Shown: one piece after another, positions 1 through 6,167 of the stretch
How the letters are laid out: every line of letters begins with the position of its first letter
Position numbering within the stretch: the stretch's first letter is position 1
Source of the DNA: Nanosynbacter sp.
Lineage (GTDB): Bacteria; Patescibacteriota; Saccharimonadia; Saccharimonadales; Saccharimonadaceae
Reading direction: 5' to 3'
Length of the DNA stretch: 9,526 bases
Assembly: GCA_015257445.1 (NCBI GenBank)
Contig: JABZKE010000015.1
Span: 1 to 9,526, forward strand
Notes under the pieces: generated by a model
What the model saw: only the letters and a program-made list of their open reading frames with translations
Databases searched by the model: none
Told to the model about the DNA's origin: nothing
Program-made: the position numbers and the translations under genes

Positions 1-24
1 GCTCGTGGAAACACGGGCTTTTTT
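1..24 (+). terminator. Rho-independent terminator of an upstream plus-strand gene
   Basis: Bases 1-7 (GCTCGTG) pair with 12-18 (CACGGGC) around a GAAA tetraloop, giving a 7-bp stem with one G-U pair, followed by six T residues at 19-24. The T tract lies on the plus-strand side, so it ends transcription arriving from the left, from a gene outside the window that converges on rpsI. The stem could extend beyond the window edge. Confidence 0.75.
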
Positions 25-29
25 CTCAT

Positions 30-59
30 AAAAAATACTCCCCAGATGAGGAGTATTTT
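30..59 (-). terminator. Rho-independent terminator after rpsI
   Basis: A perfect 10-bp inverted repeat, AAAATACTCC at 32-41 against GGAGTATTTT at 50-59, has an 8-base loop. Read on the minus strand, the hairpin ends in a run of six T residues (35 down to 30). It begins 7 bases beyond the rpsI stop codon and most likely closes the long ribosomal operon. With the plus-strand terminator at 1-24 it forms a back-to-back pair between convergent units. Confidence 0.85.
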
Positions 60-66
60 CTTTTGA

Positions 67-462
67 TTAACGCTTGGAGAATTGTTCGCGCTTGCGAGCA
101 GAACGTAAACCGTATTTTTTGCGTTCTTTTTCGCGTGGGTCGCGCTTGATGAGACCAGCTTTCTTCAAGACTGGACGAAGATCTGGGAATTCCAAGGTAA
201 GAGCCTTAGAAATAGCCAATTTGATTGCGTCGACTTGACCAGCTAGACCACCACCGGAAACCAGGATGGTAACATCAAATTCTTTTTGCTTGTTAACGAG
301 AGCTAAAGGATCGGTCACTTCAGCAAGCAAGCTTTTGTTTAGAGAAAGATACTCTAGGGCTGGCTTGTTGTTGATGGTGATTTCACCTTTACCCTTAAAT
401 AGACGTGCGCGAGCAGTAGCTGCTTTGCGACGACCAAGTCCGTAGGAATATTTGGTTGCCAT
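67..462 (-). CDS. rpsI: 30S ribosomal protein S9
   Basis: The 131-residue product is a normal-length S9, part of the head of the small subunit, where the C-terminal tail reaches toward the P-site tRNA. The N-terminal YGLGRRKAATARARL segment (about residues 7-21), the GGGLAGQVDAI loop (about 70-80) and the basic tail ending KREQFSKR are all diagnostic of the family. The terminal Arg is the conserved tRNA-contacting residue. The ATG overlaps the rplM stop by one base (TAATG) and is preceded by AAAGGAGA, which is encoded in the last codons of rplM. It is the last gene of the operon. The rplM-rpsI pairing is nearly universal, and its attachment behind rplQ resembles the Gram-positive arrangement. 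No oddities seen. Confidence 0.97.
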   Translation of the reverse strand: MATKYSYGLGRRKAATARARLFKGKGEITINNKPALEYLSLNKSLLAEVTDPLALVNKQKEFDVTILVSGGGLAGQVDAIKLAISKALTLEFPDLRPVLKKAGLIKRDPREKERKKYGLRSARKREQFSKR

Positions 463-887
463 TATTTAATCTCCTTTGGATTTTGAGCGGAATGAGTGTG
501 CTCAGCGCCATTGAAGACACGAAGACGAGCTAAACGATCGTCAGCGAGCTTGTTCTTTGGAAGCATGCCTTTGACAGCTTCTTTGATGGCGTAAGCTGGA
601 TTCTTCTCGATGATTTCTTCGAGTTTGAGCTCGGTGAGACCACCTGGGAAGCCACTGTGACGGTAGTACATTTTTTCAACCATCTTGTTGCCAGTAACTT
701 GGATGTTCTTAGCGTTCAAGACGATGACGTAGTCACCATTGTCAATGTGTGGAGTGTAAGTAACTTTGGACTTACCCATAAGTTTGTCAGCGATGACAAC
801 GGCTAATTTACCAAGTGGCAAAGAAGCGGCATCGATAACATACCATTCACGCTTGATTTCAGCGGATTTTTGGCTAAAAGTCTTCAT
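462..887 (-). CDS. rplM: 50S ribosomal protein L13
   Basis: This 141-residue protein matches L13, an early-assembling large-subunit protein. Family landmarks are WYVIDAASLPLGKLA near residues 15-29, HIDNGDYVIVLNAKN at about 47-61, the YYRHSGFPGG motif near 74-83, and AVKGMLPKNKL around 104-114. The start overlaps the rplQ stop by one base in a TAATG junction. A strong AAGGAGG lies 8 bases upstream, inside the rplQ coding end, so the two genes are probably translationally coupled. The C-terminus PKEIK carries the Shine-Dalgarno sequence for rpsI. The protein contains no cysteine. Confidence 0.97.
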   Translation of the reverse strand: MKTFSQKSAEIKREWYVIDAASLPLGKLAVVIADKLMGKSKVTYTPHIDNGDYVIVLNAKNIQVTGNKMVEKMYYRHSGFPGGLTELKLEEIIEKNPAYAIKEAVKGMLPKNKLADDRLARLRVFNGAEHTHSAQNPKEIK

Positions 888-1267
888 TATTTAGCCTCCT
901 TAGTTAGGTTGATAGAATCGACAAATGAGATAGTACCCATTTCAGCGTGGTCACCCTTGCGGAAGCCAGCGCGTTCAATTCTGAGGTAACCAGAATCACG
1001 TTCGATTTGAGGAGCGATCACATCCATCAAGAGGTCTGCAACTTCAAGGTCATCCAATCTTGCGATGAGGAGACGGCGATTAGCGAGACCACCTTTTTTA
1101 GCGATGGTGATAAGCTTCTCGGTGTAGCGGCGCATTTCTTTGGCGCGAGCTAGAGTCACGGTGATCGACTGGTATTTGATCAGAGAGCACATCAGCCCAC
1201 GTAGTAGTGCCCTTCTCTGGTCGGTTTCACGGCCGAACTTGCGGCCTTTATATCCGTGGCGATGCAT
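887..1267 (-). CDS. rplQ: 50S ribosomal protein L17
   Basis: The 126-residue product is L17, located near the exit tunnel region of the large subunit. The N-terminal basic block (GYKGRKFGRETDQRRALLRG, about residues 5-24), the SITVTLARAKEMRRYTEKLITIAK helix region and the C-terminal beta segment around GYLRIERAGFRKGDHAEM are typical. It follows rpoA with a one-base TAATG overlap, the usual rpoA-rplQ pairing in bacteria. The AAGGAG upstream sits about 11 bases from the ATG, a slightly long spacing. A second Met does not occur until well inside the conserved part, so the start is secure. It ends in TKEAK, whose codons form the ribosome-binding site of rplM. Confidence 0.96.
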   Translation of the reverse strand: MHRHGYKGRKFGRETDQRRALLRGLMCSLIKYQSITVTLARAKEMRRYTEKLITIAKKGGLANRRLLIARLDDLEVADLLMDVIAPQIERDSGYLRIERAGFRKGDHAEMGTISFVDSINLTKEAK

Positions 1268-2217
1268 TAGATATTTAACTCCTTAAGTTTATTTTTAACC
1301 TCATCAAGAGCCTTTTGGCCGAAGCCTTTGAGGTCCTTGAGGTCGGTTTCAGACAAGACAACGAGGTCTCTGATAGTGTGAATTGCGTTGTTCACAAGAG
1401 CGTTAGCAGTACGAGCCGAAAGACCCAATTCTTCGATTGGAAGCATTAGACCAGCATCTTCCTGTTCGTTCTTGGAGCCTGGAGCTGGAGCGGTGTCAGC
1501 GACAGTTTTTCCAGCAAGAGCCTGATACTGATTCACAAGAATCGCAGCGGCTTCTTCGAAGGCTTCACGTGGAGTGATGGTACCATCGGTTTCGACGGTG
1601 ATAGTCAATTGTTGAAGATTGATATCTTGACCAACACGAGTGTTTTCAGCATTGAAACGAACGCGAATTACAGGGGTGAAGACAGCATCAAGGGCGATCA
1701 TGTCGCTGTGGATGCGTTCTTCGGCTGAGCGCTCAATAGTAAGATAACCACGGCCAGATTCGACGATGAAACGCATCTTCAAAGTGTAATTTGGATCATC
1801 AATGTGACAAATTACCTGGTTTGGGTTAGCGATTTCAACTTCGTTAGTGAGTTTAATATCGCCGGCGACGACACGTGCGTCACCATCTTTTTTGGATTGT
1901 TCGCTACATTTGATTTCAAGAGTAAGCTCGACTGGAGCGTCGGAGTGGCTCTTAAAACGAATATTTTTAAGGTTGAGCATGATGTCGACGACATCTTCAC
2001 GAATACCTTCGATTGCAGTGAATTCGTGAGTAGCACCTTCGATACTGAAGGAAGTAATTGCAGCACCCTTAATACTTGAGAGTAAGACGCGGCGGAGAGA
2101 GTTACCTAAAGTGTTACCATAGCCGTAGTAAAGTGGCTTGATTACAAATGAGGCACAGTTCTCGGATACGTCGATGACTTCTGCAAGATTTGCTTCGTGA
2201 ATTACTTTTGTTGTCAT
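1267..2217 (-). CDS. rpoA: DNA-directed RNA polymerase subunit alpha
   Basis: The 316-residue protein is the alpha subunit, which dimerises to nucleate RNA polymerase assembly and binds A+T-rich UP elements. The N-terminal assembly domain spans roughly residues 1-230; YGNTLGNSLRRVLLSS near residue 33 is the dimer and beta-contact signature. A short acidic, Ala/Pro linker follows (about 240-258). The C-terminal domain from about residue 259 carries LGLSARTANAL, including the Arg and Asn positions used for DNA minor-groove contact in Escherichia coli, and the KGFGQKALDEVK helix-hairpin-helix. Length is close to the usual 310-330. Start ATG is preceded by AAGGAG with 8 bases between the rpsD stop and the start. 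It sits between rpsD and rplQ, the classic alpha-operon order. Confidence 0.98.
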   Translation of the reverse strand: MTTKVIHEANLAEVIDVSENCASFVIKPLYYGYGNTLGNSLRRVLLSSIKGAAITSFSIEGATHEFTAIEGIREDVVDIMLNLKNIRFKSHSDAPVELTLEIKCSEQSKKDGDARVVAGDIKLTNEVEIANPNQVICHIDDPNYTLKMRFIVESGRGYLTIERSAEERIHSDMIALDAVFTPVIRVRFNAENTRVGQDINLQQLTITVETDGTITPREAFEEAAAILVNQYQALAGKTVADTAPAPGSKNEQEDAGLMLPIEELGLSARTANALVNNAIHTIRDLVVLSETDLKDLKGFGQKALDEVKNKLKELNI

Positions 2218-2225
2218 TGTTCTCC

Positions 2226-2843
2226 TTAGCGTGAGTAATACTCAACGATTAGTTGTTCGTTAATGCCTGCTTCGGCTTCTTCGCGTTTTGGCTTGCCAGT
2301 AATTTCGATAGTCATTTTCTTAGCATCAGACTTCATCCAGCTGAGTGGAGTAACACCACTGGCAGCAACGATGTTGTCGAGATTCTTGAAGTATTCAGAC
2401 TTTTGAGACTTAGCGCGTACTTCGAGTTTGTCACCAGCCTTCAAGCGGATTGAAGGGATGTCAATACGGCGACCGTTAAGAGTGAAGTGTCCGTGAGAGA
2501 CAAGTTGGCGTGCTTGGCGACGAGTAGAAGCGAAACCAGCGCGGAAAACAACGTTATCTGCGCGGCGTTCTAGATATTCTAGAAGGATTTCACCGGTGAG
2601 ACCTTCGGCCTTTTGGGCTTCTTTCATCAATTTAGCAAATTGTTTTTCGAGAAGACCATAGAGTCTACGAACTTTTTGCTTTTCGCGAAGTTGGGTAAGA
2701 TACAAACTACCACCGCGAACTCGCATATCACCGTGTTGACCTGGAATACCAGATTTTTTAGCCATGACTTTGTGAGCTTTTGGTGCTAGGGCAAAGCCCT
2801 CGCGACGACTTTGTTTGACAATTGGAGATTTATCTCGTGCCAT
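2226..2843 (-). CDS. rpsD: 30S ribosomal protein S4
   Basis: This 205-residue protein is S4, a primary 16S rRNA binder that starts 30S body assembly. Visible landmarks are SRREGFAL near residue 12, PGQHGD near 34, LREKQKVRRLYGLLEKQF around 52-69, the S4 RNA-binding domain (LERRADNVVFRAGFASTRRQARQLVSHGHF, about 91-120, read in parts) and the closing INEQLIVEYYSR. There are no cysteines, so this is the zinc-free form lacking the N-terminal zinc knuckle seen in some S4 proteins. The start overlaps the rpsK stop as TAATG. An AAAGGAGAGAGG purine run in the last codons of rpsK supplies the ribosome-binding site. In many bacteria S4 represses its operon; no S4-binding pseudoknot was identified here. 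Confidence 0.98.
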   Translation of the reverse strand: MARDKSPIVKQSRREGFALAPKAHKVMAKKSGIPGQHGDMRVRGGSLYLTQLREKQKVRRLYGLLEKQFAKLMKEAQKAEGLTGEILLEYLERRADNVVFRAGFASTRRQARQLVSHGHFTLNGRRIDIPSIRLKAGDKLEVRAKSQKSEYFKNLDNIVAASGVTPLSWMKSDAKKMTIEITGKPKREEAEAGINEQLIVEYYSR

Positions 2844-3250
2844 TACGGTTTCCTCTCTCCTTTAGGACGTACACCACCATGAGCGATAGGTGTTTGGTCG
2901 GTTATACTATCAATTTTTATGCCAAGACCAGAGATAGCACGGATGGCGCTATCACGACCGAGACCGATACCCTTGACGTAAACGTCGACGGAGTTCAGAC
3001 CGTGATCTTTTTTGGCAATTTCACCAGCTTTTTCAGCGGCGATTTGAGCAGCGTAAGCTGTACCCTTCTTGGAACCTCTAAAACCGTTAGCACCAGCAGA
3101 TGACTGAGCGAGGACTTGGCCTTTCTTGTCGGAAATGCTGATGATGGTATTGTTAAAGGTGGCCTTGACGTGGACCTGACCAGAAGTGACAATACGCTTG
3201 CCTTTCTTGGTTTTGACTTTGACTTCTTCAGTTCTAACTTCTTCTGTCAT
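2843..3250 (-). CDS. rpsK: 30S ribosomal protein S11
   Basis: The 135-residue S11 lies in the platform of the small subunit, next to the mRNA exit. An N-terminal basic extension (about residues 1-20, rich in Glu, Lys and Val) precedes the conserved core starting at GQVHVKATFNNTIISI. SSAGANGFRGSKKGTAYAAQ (about residues 50-69) and KGIGLGRDSAIRAI are hallmark segments. The tail reads HGGVRPKGERKP, so the Asn of the familiar HNG motif is replaced by Gly. GGAG lies 7 bases upstream of the ATG, and the rpsM stop is 15 bases away. The final codons double as the Shine-Dalgarno region of rpsD. Confidence 0.97.
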   Translation of the reverse strand: MTEEVRTEEVKVKTKKGKRIVTSGQVHVKATFNNTIISISDKKGQVLAQSSAGANGFRGSKKGTAYAAQIAAEKAGEIAKKDHGLNSVDVYVKGIGLGRDSAIRAISGLGIKIDSITDQTPIAHGGVRPKGERKP

Positions 3251-3265
3251 AATTTACTCCACTAA

Positions 3266-3652
3266 CTAGGTTTTACTTGCTGCTTTTGGTTGTGCACCAC
3301 CGACCGCGATCGCCTTACCCTTACGTGTACGTGCGTTCGTACGAGTACGTTGGCCGTTGACTGGAAGACCAGCCTTGTGGCGGATGCCTTTATAAGAATT
3401 GATATCCTTAATGCGTTTGATATTGTTTGTTACGAGGCGACGCAGATCACCTTCGACTTGATATTTGCTAGAAATAATGTCGTTGATTTTCTGTTCCTCA
3501 GCCTCGGTGAGATCTTTCACCCGAGTGGTAGGCTCAATTTTGGCCTCCGCAAGGATGGCTTTTGAGGTAGTACGTCCGATACCAAAAACGTAAGTAAGGG
3601 CAATCCATACTTGCTTTTCGGAAGGGATGACTACGCTAGCAATTCTTGCCAT
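3266..3652 (-). CDS. rpsM: 30S ribosomal protein S13
   Basis: The 128-residue product is S13, at the top of the 30S head, contacting the 50S subunit (bridges B1a/B1b) and P-site t[28 protein letters not shown] at the N-terminus (in parts), the [25 protein letters not shown] helix region near residues 68-92 and the basic tail [14 protein letters not shown] are diagnostic. The ATG is 2 bases beyond the rpmJ stop. The upstream Shine-Dalgarno match is modest (AAAGGCAGGG, inside rpmJ), so coupling to rpmJ translation is likely. It ends in TAG, unlike most neighbours, which use TAA. Confidence 0.97.
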   Translation of the reverse strand: MARIASVVIPSEKQVWIALTYVFGIGRTTSKAILAEAKIEPTTRVKDLTEAEEQKINDIISSKYQVEGDLRRLVTNNIKRIKDINSYKGIRHKAGLPVNGQRTRTNARTRKGKAIAVGGAQPKAASKT

Positions 3653-3654
3653 GC

Positions 3655-3771
3655 TTAACCCTGCCTTTGCTTATTCTTAGGTTTTTTCTTGTTGATGACA
3701 CGTAGTACGCCTTTGCGACGAACATAGATATCATCAGGGGAGATTTTCTTTACACTTGCACGTACTTTCAC
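3655..3771 (-). CDS. rpmJ: 50S ribosomal protein L36, zinc-free type
   Basis: A 38-codon gene starting with GTG encodes [20 protein letters not shown] followed by [18 protein letters not shown]. The MKVRASVK opening and the KNKQRQG ending identify L36, the smallest large-subunit protein, in its usual place between infA and rpsM. The zinc-binding form has a CxxC pair and a later Cys and His. Here the aligned positions read Ser, Asp, Asn and Asn, so all four ligands are gone. An AAGGA about 10 bases upstream of the GTG serves as ribosome-binding site. The preceding 88-base gap to infA contains no other gene. Small size and the GTG start make it easy to miss. Confidence 0.93.
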   Translation of the reverse strand: MKVRASVKKISPDDIYVRRKGVLRVINKKKPKNKQRQG

Positions 3772-3859
3772 TGTGTAAAAATCCTTTCCTTGTTAATCTA
3801 TTTCAGGTACTAATGAAAAAGCGGAATTTTTTTCAGAGTTCGCCAAAATAGGGTTGATA

Positions 3860-4081
3860 TTATTTAAGGCGGAAGCTGATACGGCCCTTCGTAAGATCGT
3901 AAGGGGTAAGTTCAACCTCAACCTTGTCACCTGGCACAAGACGGATAAAGTTTTTGCGCATTTTTCCGCTCATGTGCGCAATAATAATATGACCATTCTC
4001 AAGTTCTACTCGAAATTGAGTATTTGGTAATGCATCGACGACAGTGCCGCCTAATTTGATCACTTCCTTTTGATTAGCCAT
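3860..4081 (-). CDS. infA: Translation initiation factor IF-1
   Basis: The 73-residue protein is IF-1, an OB-fold factor that occupies the 30S A site during initiation. The sequence follows the family end to end: [20 protein letters not shown], then [37 protein letters not shown] and the closing SFRLK. Length is normal (71-74). It is the first gene of the downstream ribosomal operon. The leader predicted from the promoter just upstream is only about 7 bases. A weak AGGT lies 10 bases before the ATG and may fall outside the transcript, so initiation could be nearly leaderless. Promoter spacing and the short leader are inferences from sequence. Confidence 0.97.
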   Translation of the reverse strand: MANQKEVIKLGGTVVDALPNTQFRVELENGHIIIAHMSGKMRKNFIRLVPGDKVEVELTPYDLTKGRISFRLK

Positions 4082-4094
4082 AAATTATTTACCT

Positions 4095-4123
4095 ATTTTA
4101 CCAGAGATTTTTAAAAATGTAAA
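4095..4123 (-). promoter_or_regulatory. Promoter for the infA-rpmJ-rpsM... operon
   Basis: On the minus strand, TTTACA (4118-4123) and TAAAAT (4095-4100) are separated by exactly 17 bases, and TGG directly before the -10 makes an extended -10. The expected start of transcription is near 4088, leaving about 7 bases before the infA ATG. It lies back to back with the plus-strand promoter at 4127-4155. The sequence between is A+T rich and could serve as an UP element for the alpha subunit. Confidence 0.7.
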
Positions 4124-4126
4124 GAG

Positions 4127-4155
4127 GTTAAAATCTGAGAATTTGGTGCTAAAAT
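4127..4155 (+). promoter_or_regulatory. Probable promoter for the 279-residue plus-strand gene
   Basis: TAAAAT at 4150-4155 is preceded by TGC, forming an extended -10. A weak -35 candidate, GTTAAA, sits at 4127-4132 with 17-base spacing. The predicted transcript starts near 4162, just before the AAGGAGG at 4164-4170. Only three of six -35 positions match the consensus, so the call depends mostly on the extended -10 and location. Confidence 0.5.
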
Positions 4156-4174
4156 TAATAAAAAAGGAGGTAAA

Positions 4175-5014
4175 GTGTCCGGGGAGAGACTATCGAATTC
4201 TAATAGTCAAAATAAAAATACGAGCGCGTTTGATGATTTTGCGGAACGCGTGAAGCGTGAACAGGAATTTATAGAGCGTAGGCGCGAAGATACTAGACAC
4301 TGGGCACGTTATTATGTGGGGGCGGAACAAGCTTTTGATCGAAGAGTGAAGAATAATAAAATATCTGAAACCGAATTCATGAAATGGGAAGATGAAGTCG
4401 GTGGAGCTTTTTTCAAAATGAAGGAGGCGGAATATGATGCCTGTTATACTTCGAAATACGAAAAAGATCACGAAGAAAGAATTGGTATTTCTACTGATAC
4501 TAAACTAATGACAGTTGAAATATATGCAGGGAATTTTTATCAAGAACGAAAAGAAGCTTTAGGCCAAAAAATTTTAGAAAATGAGAATGTAGCTGAAAGG
4601 GAGGAGCATTCTAAGATTTTTAAAGAGTTACACAAAAAGAATGGACTACACATTCAGTCAAAAACAGATTTTGAGACTAAAAATTATGATGTGAGTGCCT
4701 ATGACGAGCACCGGAGAAATGCACATAATAGTTTGATTCTCAAATTAAATGAGCTTAATAAATTGGCTGACTATTATGGCGTACGTAGATTTACCTTTAG
4801 AAATTTTCTAATTAATGGGGGAGATTATGATGAGCATGCCGATATTTTTAAGGATACTGACGCGAGGTATGAGTCTGATCGTAGTATGGTGGAGGGCTAT
4901 ATGAGACGAGCTTTTGAGCAAGATTATAAGGATGCAGAAAAAGATGGTACCTTAAGAACTAGTCTATCTAATCAATCTAAAACGGCTTATTTTCATAATT
5001 TGGGTGAAGATTAA
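4175..5014 (+). CDS. Hypothetical soluble charged protein, only plus-strand gene
   Basis: I do not recognise this 279-residue protein. It starts with GTG, placed 4 bases after a perfect AAGGAGG, and there is no alternative in-frame ATG until residue 69. The sequence is rich in Glu, Lys, Arg, Asp and aromatic residues. It has no signal peptide, membrane segment or cysteine-metal motif (one Cys near residue 90). It looks largely helical, with a probable coiled N-terminal region (FAERVKREQEFIERRRED, about residues 22-39). The gene is visibly more A+T rich than its ribosomal neighbours (18 G or C in 4621-4680) and lies opposite to everything else in the window. Together these suggest a later arrival or a fast-evolving lineage gene. 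It shares the 93-base intergenic region with infA. Confidence 0.82.
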   Translation: MSGERLSNSNSQNKNTSAFDDFAERVKREQEFIERRREDTRHWARYYVGAEQAFDRRVKNNKISETEFMKWEDEVGGAFFKMKEAEYDACYTSKYEKDHEERIGISTDTKLMTVEIYAGNFYQERKEALGQKILENENVAEREEHSKIFKELHKKNGLHIQSKTDFETKNYDVSAYDEHRRNAHNSLILKLNELNKLADYYGVRRFTFRNFLINGGDYDEHADIFKDTDARYESDRSMVEGYMRRAFEQDYKDAEKDGTLRTSLSNQSKTAYFHNLGED

Positions 5015-5037
5015 AAATGCCCCAGCTAAACTGGGGC
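5013..5037 (-). terminator. Terminator of the 83-residue gene, between convergent genes
   Basis: GCCCCAG (5019-5025) pairs perfectly with CTGGGGC (5031-5037) around a CTAAA loop. On the minus strand the hairpin is followed by A then five T residues (5017-5013), so it is a good terminator for the minus-strand gene ending at 5059. The T tract overlaps the stop codon of the plus-strand gene. On the plus strand the hairpin is followed by GAGAGG, not T residues, so it would be a poor terminator for that gene. Confidence 0.85.
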
Positions 5038-5058
5038 GAGAGGTTAGTAAGAGGAGTA

Positions 5059-5310
5059 TTAGCAGGTGAATTCCCGCATTTCACGTTGGGTGAAAGCATA
5101 GGCGTATTCTTCTAATTCGTCCTCTTCGGGTGTAACTTTGCAGTATTCTGCAAACTGACTAATTAATAGTTGCTTTTCTTTCTCAGTGAGAAATTTTGGT
5201 CCCGCACAACGAAGGGCGGAAAAGGCATCTGATAGTAGAAGATTTCTGAAGACTTCATCCCTGAAAACGTCTTCGGGTATTGCGTAAACAATTTTTTGAA
5301 TTCTGGTCAT
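5059..5310 (-). CDS. Hypothetical small acidic protein, 83 residues
   Basis: This small protein is not a family I recognise. It begins MTRIQKIVYAIPEDVFRDEV, has a hydrophobic-amphipathic middle (about residues 21-60) and a strongly acidic segment PEEDELEEYAYAF near residues 61-73. It ends FTC, with Cys at residues 35, 57 and 83. No membrane segment or signal peptide is evident, so it is probably cytoplasmic. A GAGGTG sits 6 bases before the ATG. The gene is independent, with a near-consensus promoter about 90 bases upstream and its own terminator, so it is likely real and well expressed despite having no named relatives that I can identify. A regulatory or antitoxin-like role is conceivable from size and charge, but nothing in the sequence shows it. 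Confidence 0.75.
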   Translation of the reverse strand: MTRIQKIVYAIPEDVFRDEVFRNLLLSDAFSALRCAGPKFLTEKEKQLLISQFAEYCKVTPEEDELEEYAYAFTQREMREFTC

Positions 5311-5372
5311 GGTTTCACCTCGAATTTCGTAGTCTGCTTCCCTGCAAAGTTAAAATGTGCGATATAAAATAC

Positions 5373-5389
5373 ATATTCAAAAAGAATAT
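5373..5389 (-). repeat. Inverted repeat at predicted transcript start
   Basis: ATATTC (5373-5378) and GAATAT (5384-5389) form a perfect 6-bp inverted repeat around five A residues (five T on the minus strand). The promoter at 5396-5424 predicts transcription to begin near 5389-5390. The repeat would therefore form a hairpin at the extreme 5' end of the roughly 80-base leader, or act on DNA as an operator. A palindrome TGATATCA (5397-5404) also overlaps the -10. All pairs except two are A-T, so the RNA stem would be weak. Confidence 0.45.
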
Positions 5390-5395
5390 TATGAT

Positions 5396-5424
5396 ATGAT
5401 ATCACTATTCGTGGATTTTGTCAA
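5396..5424 (-). promoter_or_regulatory. Near-consensus promoter for the 83-residue gene
   Basis: The minus strand carries a perfect -35 TTGACA (5419-5424), 17 bases, then TATCAT (5396-5401) as -10. This is the closest match to the housekeeping sigma consensus in the window. It starts only 15 bases beyond the sortase stop codon. It predicts a leader of about 80 bases before the ATG at 5310. Confidence 0.75.
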
Positions 5425-5439
5425 GAATAAAGCTTGTGC

Positions 5440-6153
5440 CTAGCTCTGTTTGGTGCTTTCTTGTACGAGGGTAGCGCGAAGGAATTGGCGTGACAAATAA
5501 GTTTTTTGAACGTCTGACCAGGCGCCGGTACAGGTAATAATACTGATGGAATCTTGGCCAGTGACTGGTGATTCGAGCATGGCAGACATTTTTTCATTGG
5601 CGTCAGCCAGGGATACTGTCTGATTTTCATAAACACGATAGGTGAGTTTGGTGCCATCACCCATTTCAATCTGGATCTGGTCGCCGGCTACTAGATTATC
5701 TAGATGTTTAAAAACTCCGGCCGCAGTTGGGCCACCGTTATGACCGACGAAGAGCGCGGTCTTACCAGTGAGTGGAGGAAGGGTACCGGTGTACCATCCT
5801 ACATCGAAAATACTGTTCGGGGTACTGATAGCGCCTTTGCCGGTGAGTCCGACCGGTAATATACGAGCGTTTTTTACGCCTAATTTCTCGATACTCATAA
5901 AACGTGGTTTATCGTAAGCGACGGAATAGGAATTGGTCTTATCTTCAGAAATTGGAGTTTCATCTACGGAAGCTTGATCGGTTTCGAGATCAAGATTAGA
6001 CTTCGGTAGCATTCTTTCACTACCTTCTTTGGATTTGTAATAATGGTCTTCCCAGAAATATAGACGCGCGGTGACGATGGCAAAAATTAGAGCCAAGATG
6101 ATAAATGGGAGATTGATGAGGATTTTAGATTTTGATTTAACTTCGAGAGACAT
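5440..6153 (-). CDS. Sortase, membrane-anchored LPXTG-type transpeptidase
   Basis: The 237-residue protein is a sortase: it should cleave a C-terminal sorting signal on secreted proteins and join them to a cell-surface acceptor. A short basic N-terminus precedes one membrane helix (about residues 11-32), so the enzyme is probably anchored with the catalytic domain outside. After a polar, poorly conserved stalk (about 40-80) the sortase barrel begins. The catalytic triad is visible as His138 in ALFVGHNGG, Cys208 in SIITCTG (the TLxTC-type motif) and Arg222 in YLSRQFLRA. Length is normal for classes with a short N-terminal region; I would not assign the class. The ribosome-binding site is weak (GGGTGGG close to the ATG). 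It lies 14 bases after the restored secY stop, so the two are probably cotranscribed. No sortase substrate is encoded in the window. Confidence 0.92.
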   Translation of the reverse strand: MSLEVKSKSKILINLPFIILALIFAIVTARLYFWEDHYYKSKEGSERMLPKSNLDLETDQASVDETPISEDKTNSYSVAYDKPRFMSIEKLGVKNARILPVGLTGKGAISTPNSIFDVGWYTGTLPPLTGKTALFVGHNGGPTAAGVFKHLDNLVAGDQIQIEMGDGTKLTYRVYENQTVSLADANEKMSAMLESPVTGQDSISIITCTGAWSDVQKTYLSRQFLRATLVQESTKQS

Positions 6154-6167
6154 CCCACCCAGCTTTC

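Noticed and set aside
1804..2079. Plus-strand open frames opposite rpoA and other ribosomal genes
   Set aside because: They are shadows of conserved genes, without ribosome-binding sites or recognisable protein features.
3800..3840. Possible weak hairpin plus T run between infA and rpmJ on the minus strand
   Set aside because: The GCGAA/TTCCGC pairing needs a bulged base and a long A-rich loop; it is too weak to call a terminator, and the operon clearly continues.
5341..5375. Plus-strand promoter-like A+T sequence (TATAAA near 5363)
   Set aside because: It would transcribe antisense into the sortase, has no convincing -35, and is ordinary A+T-rich intergenic sequence.
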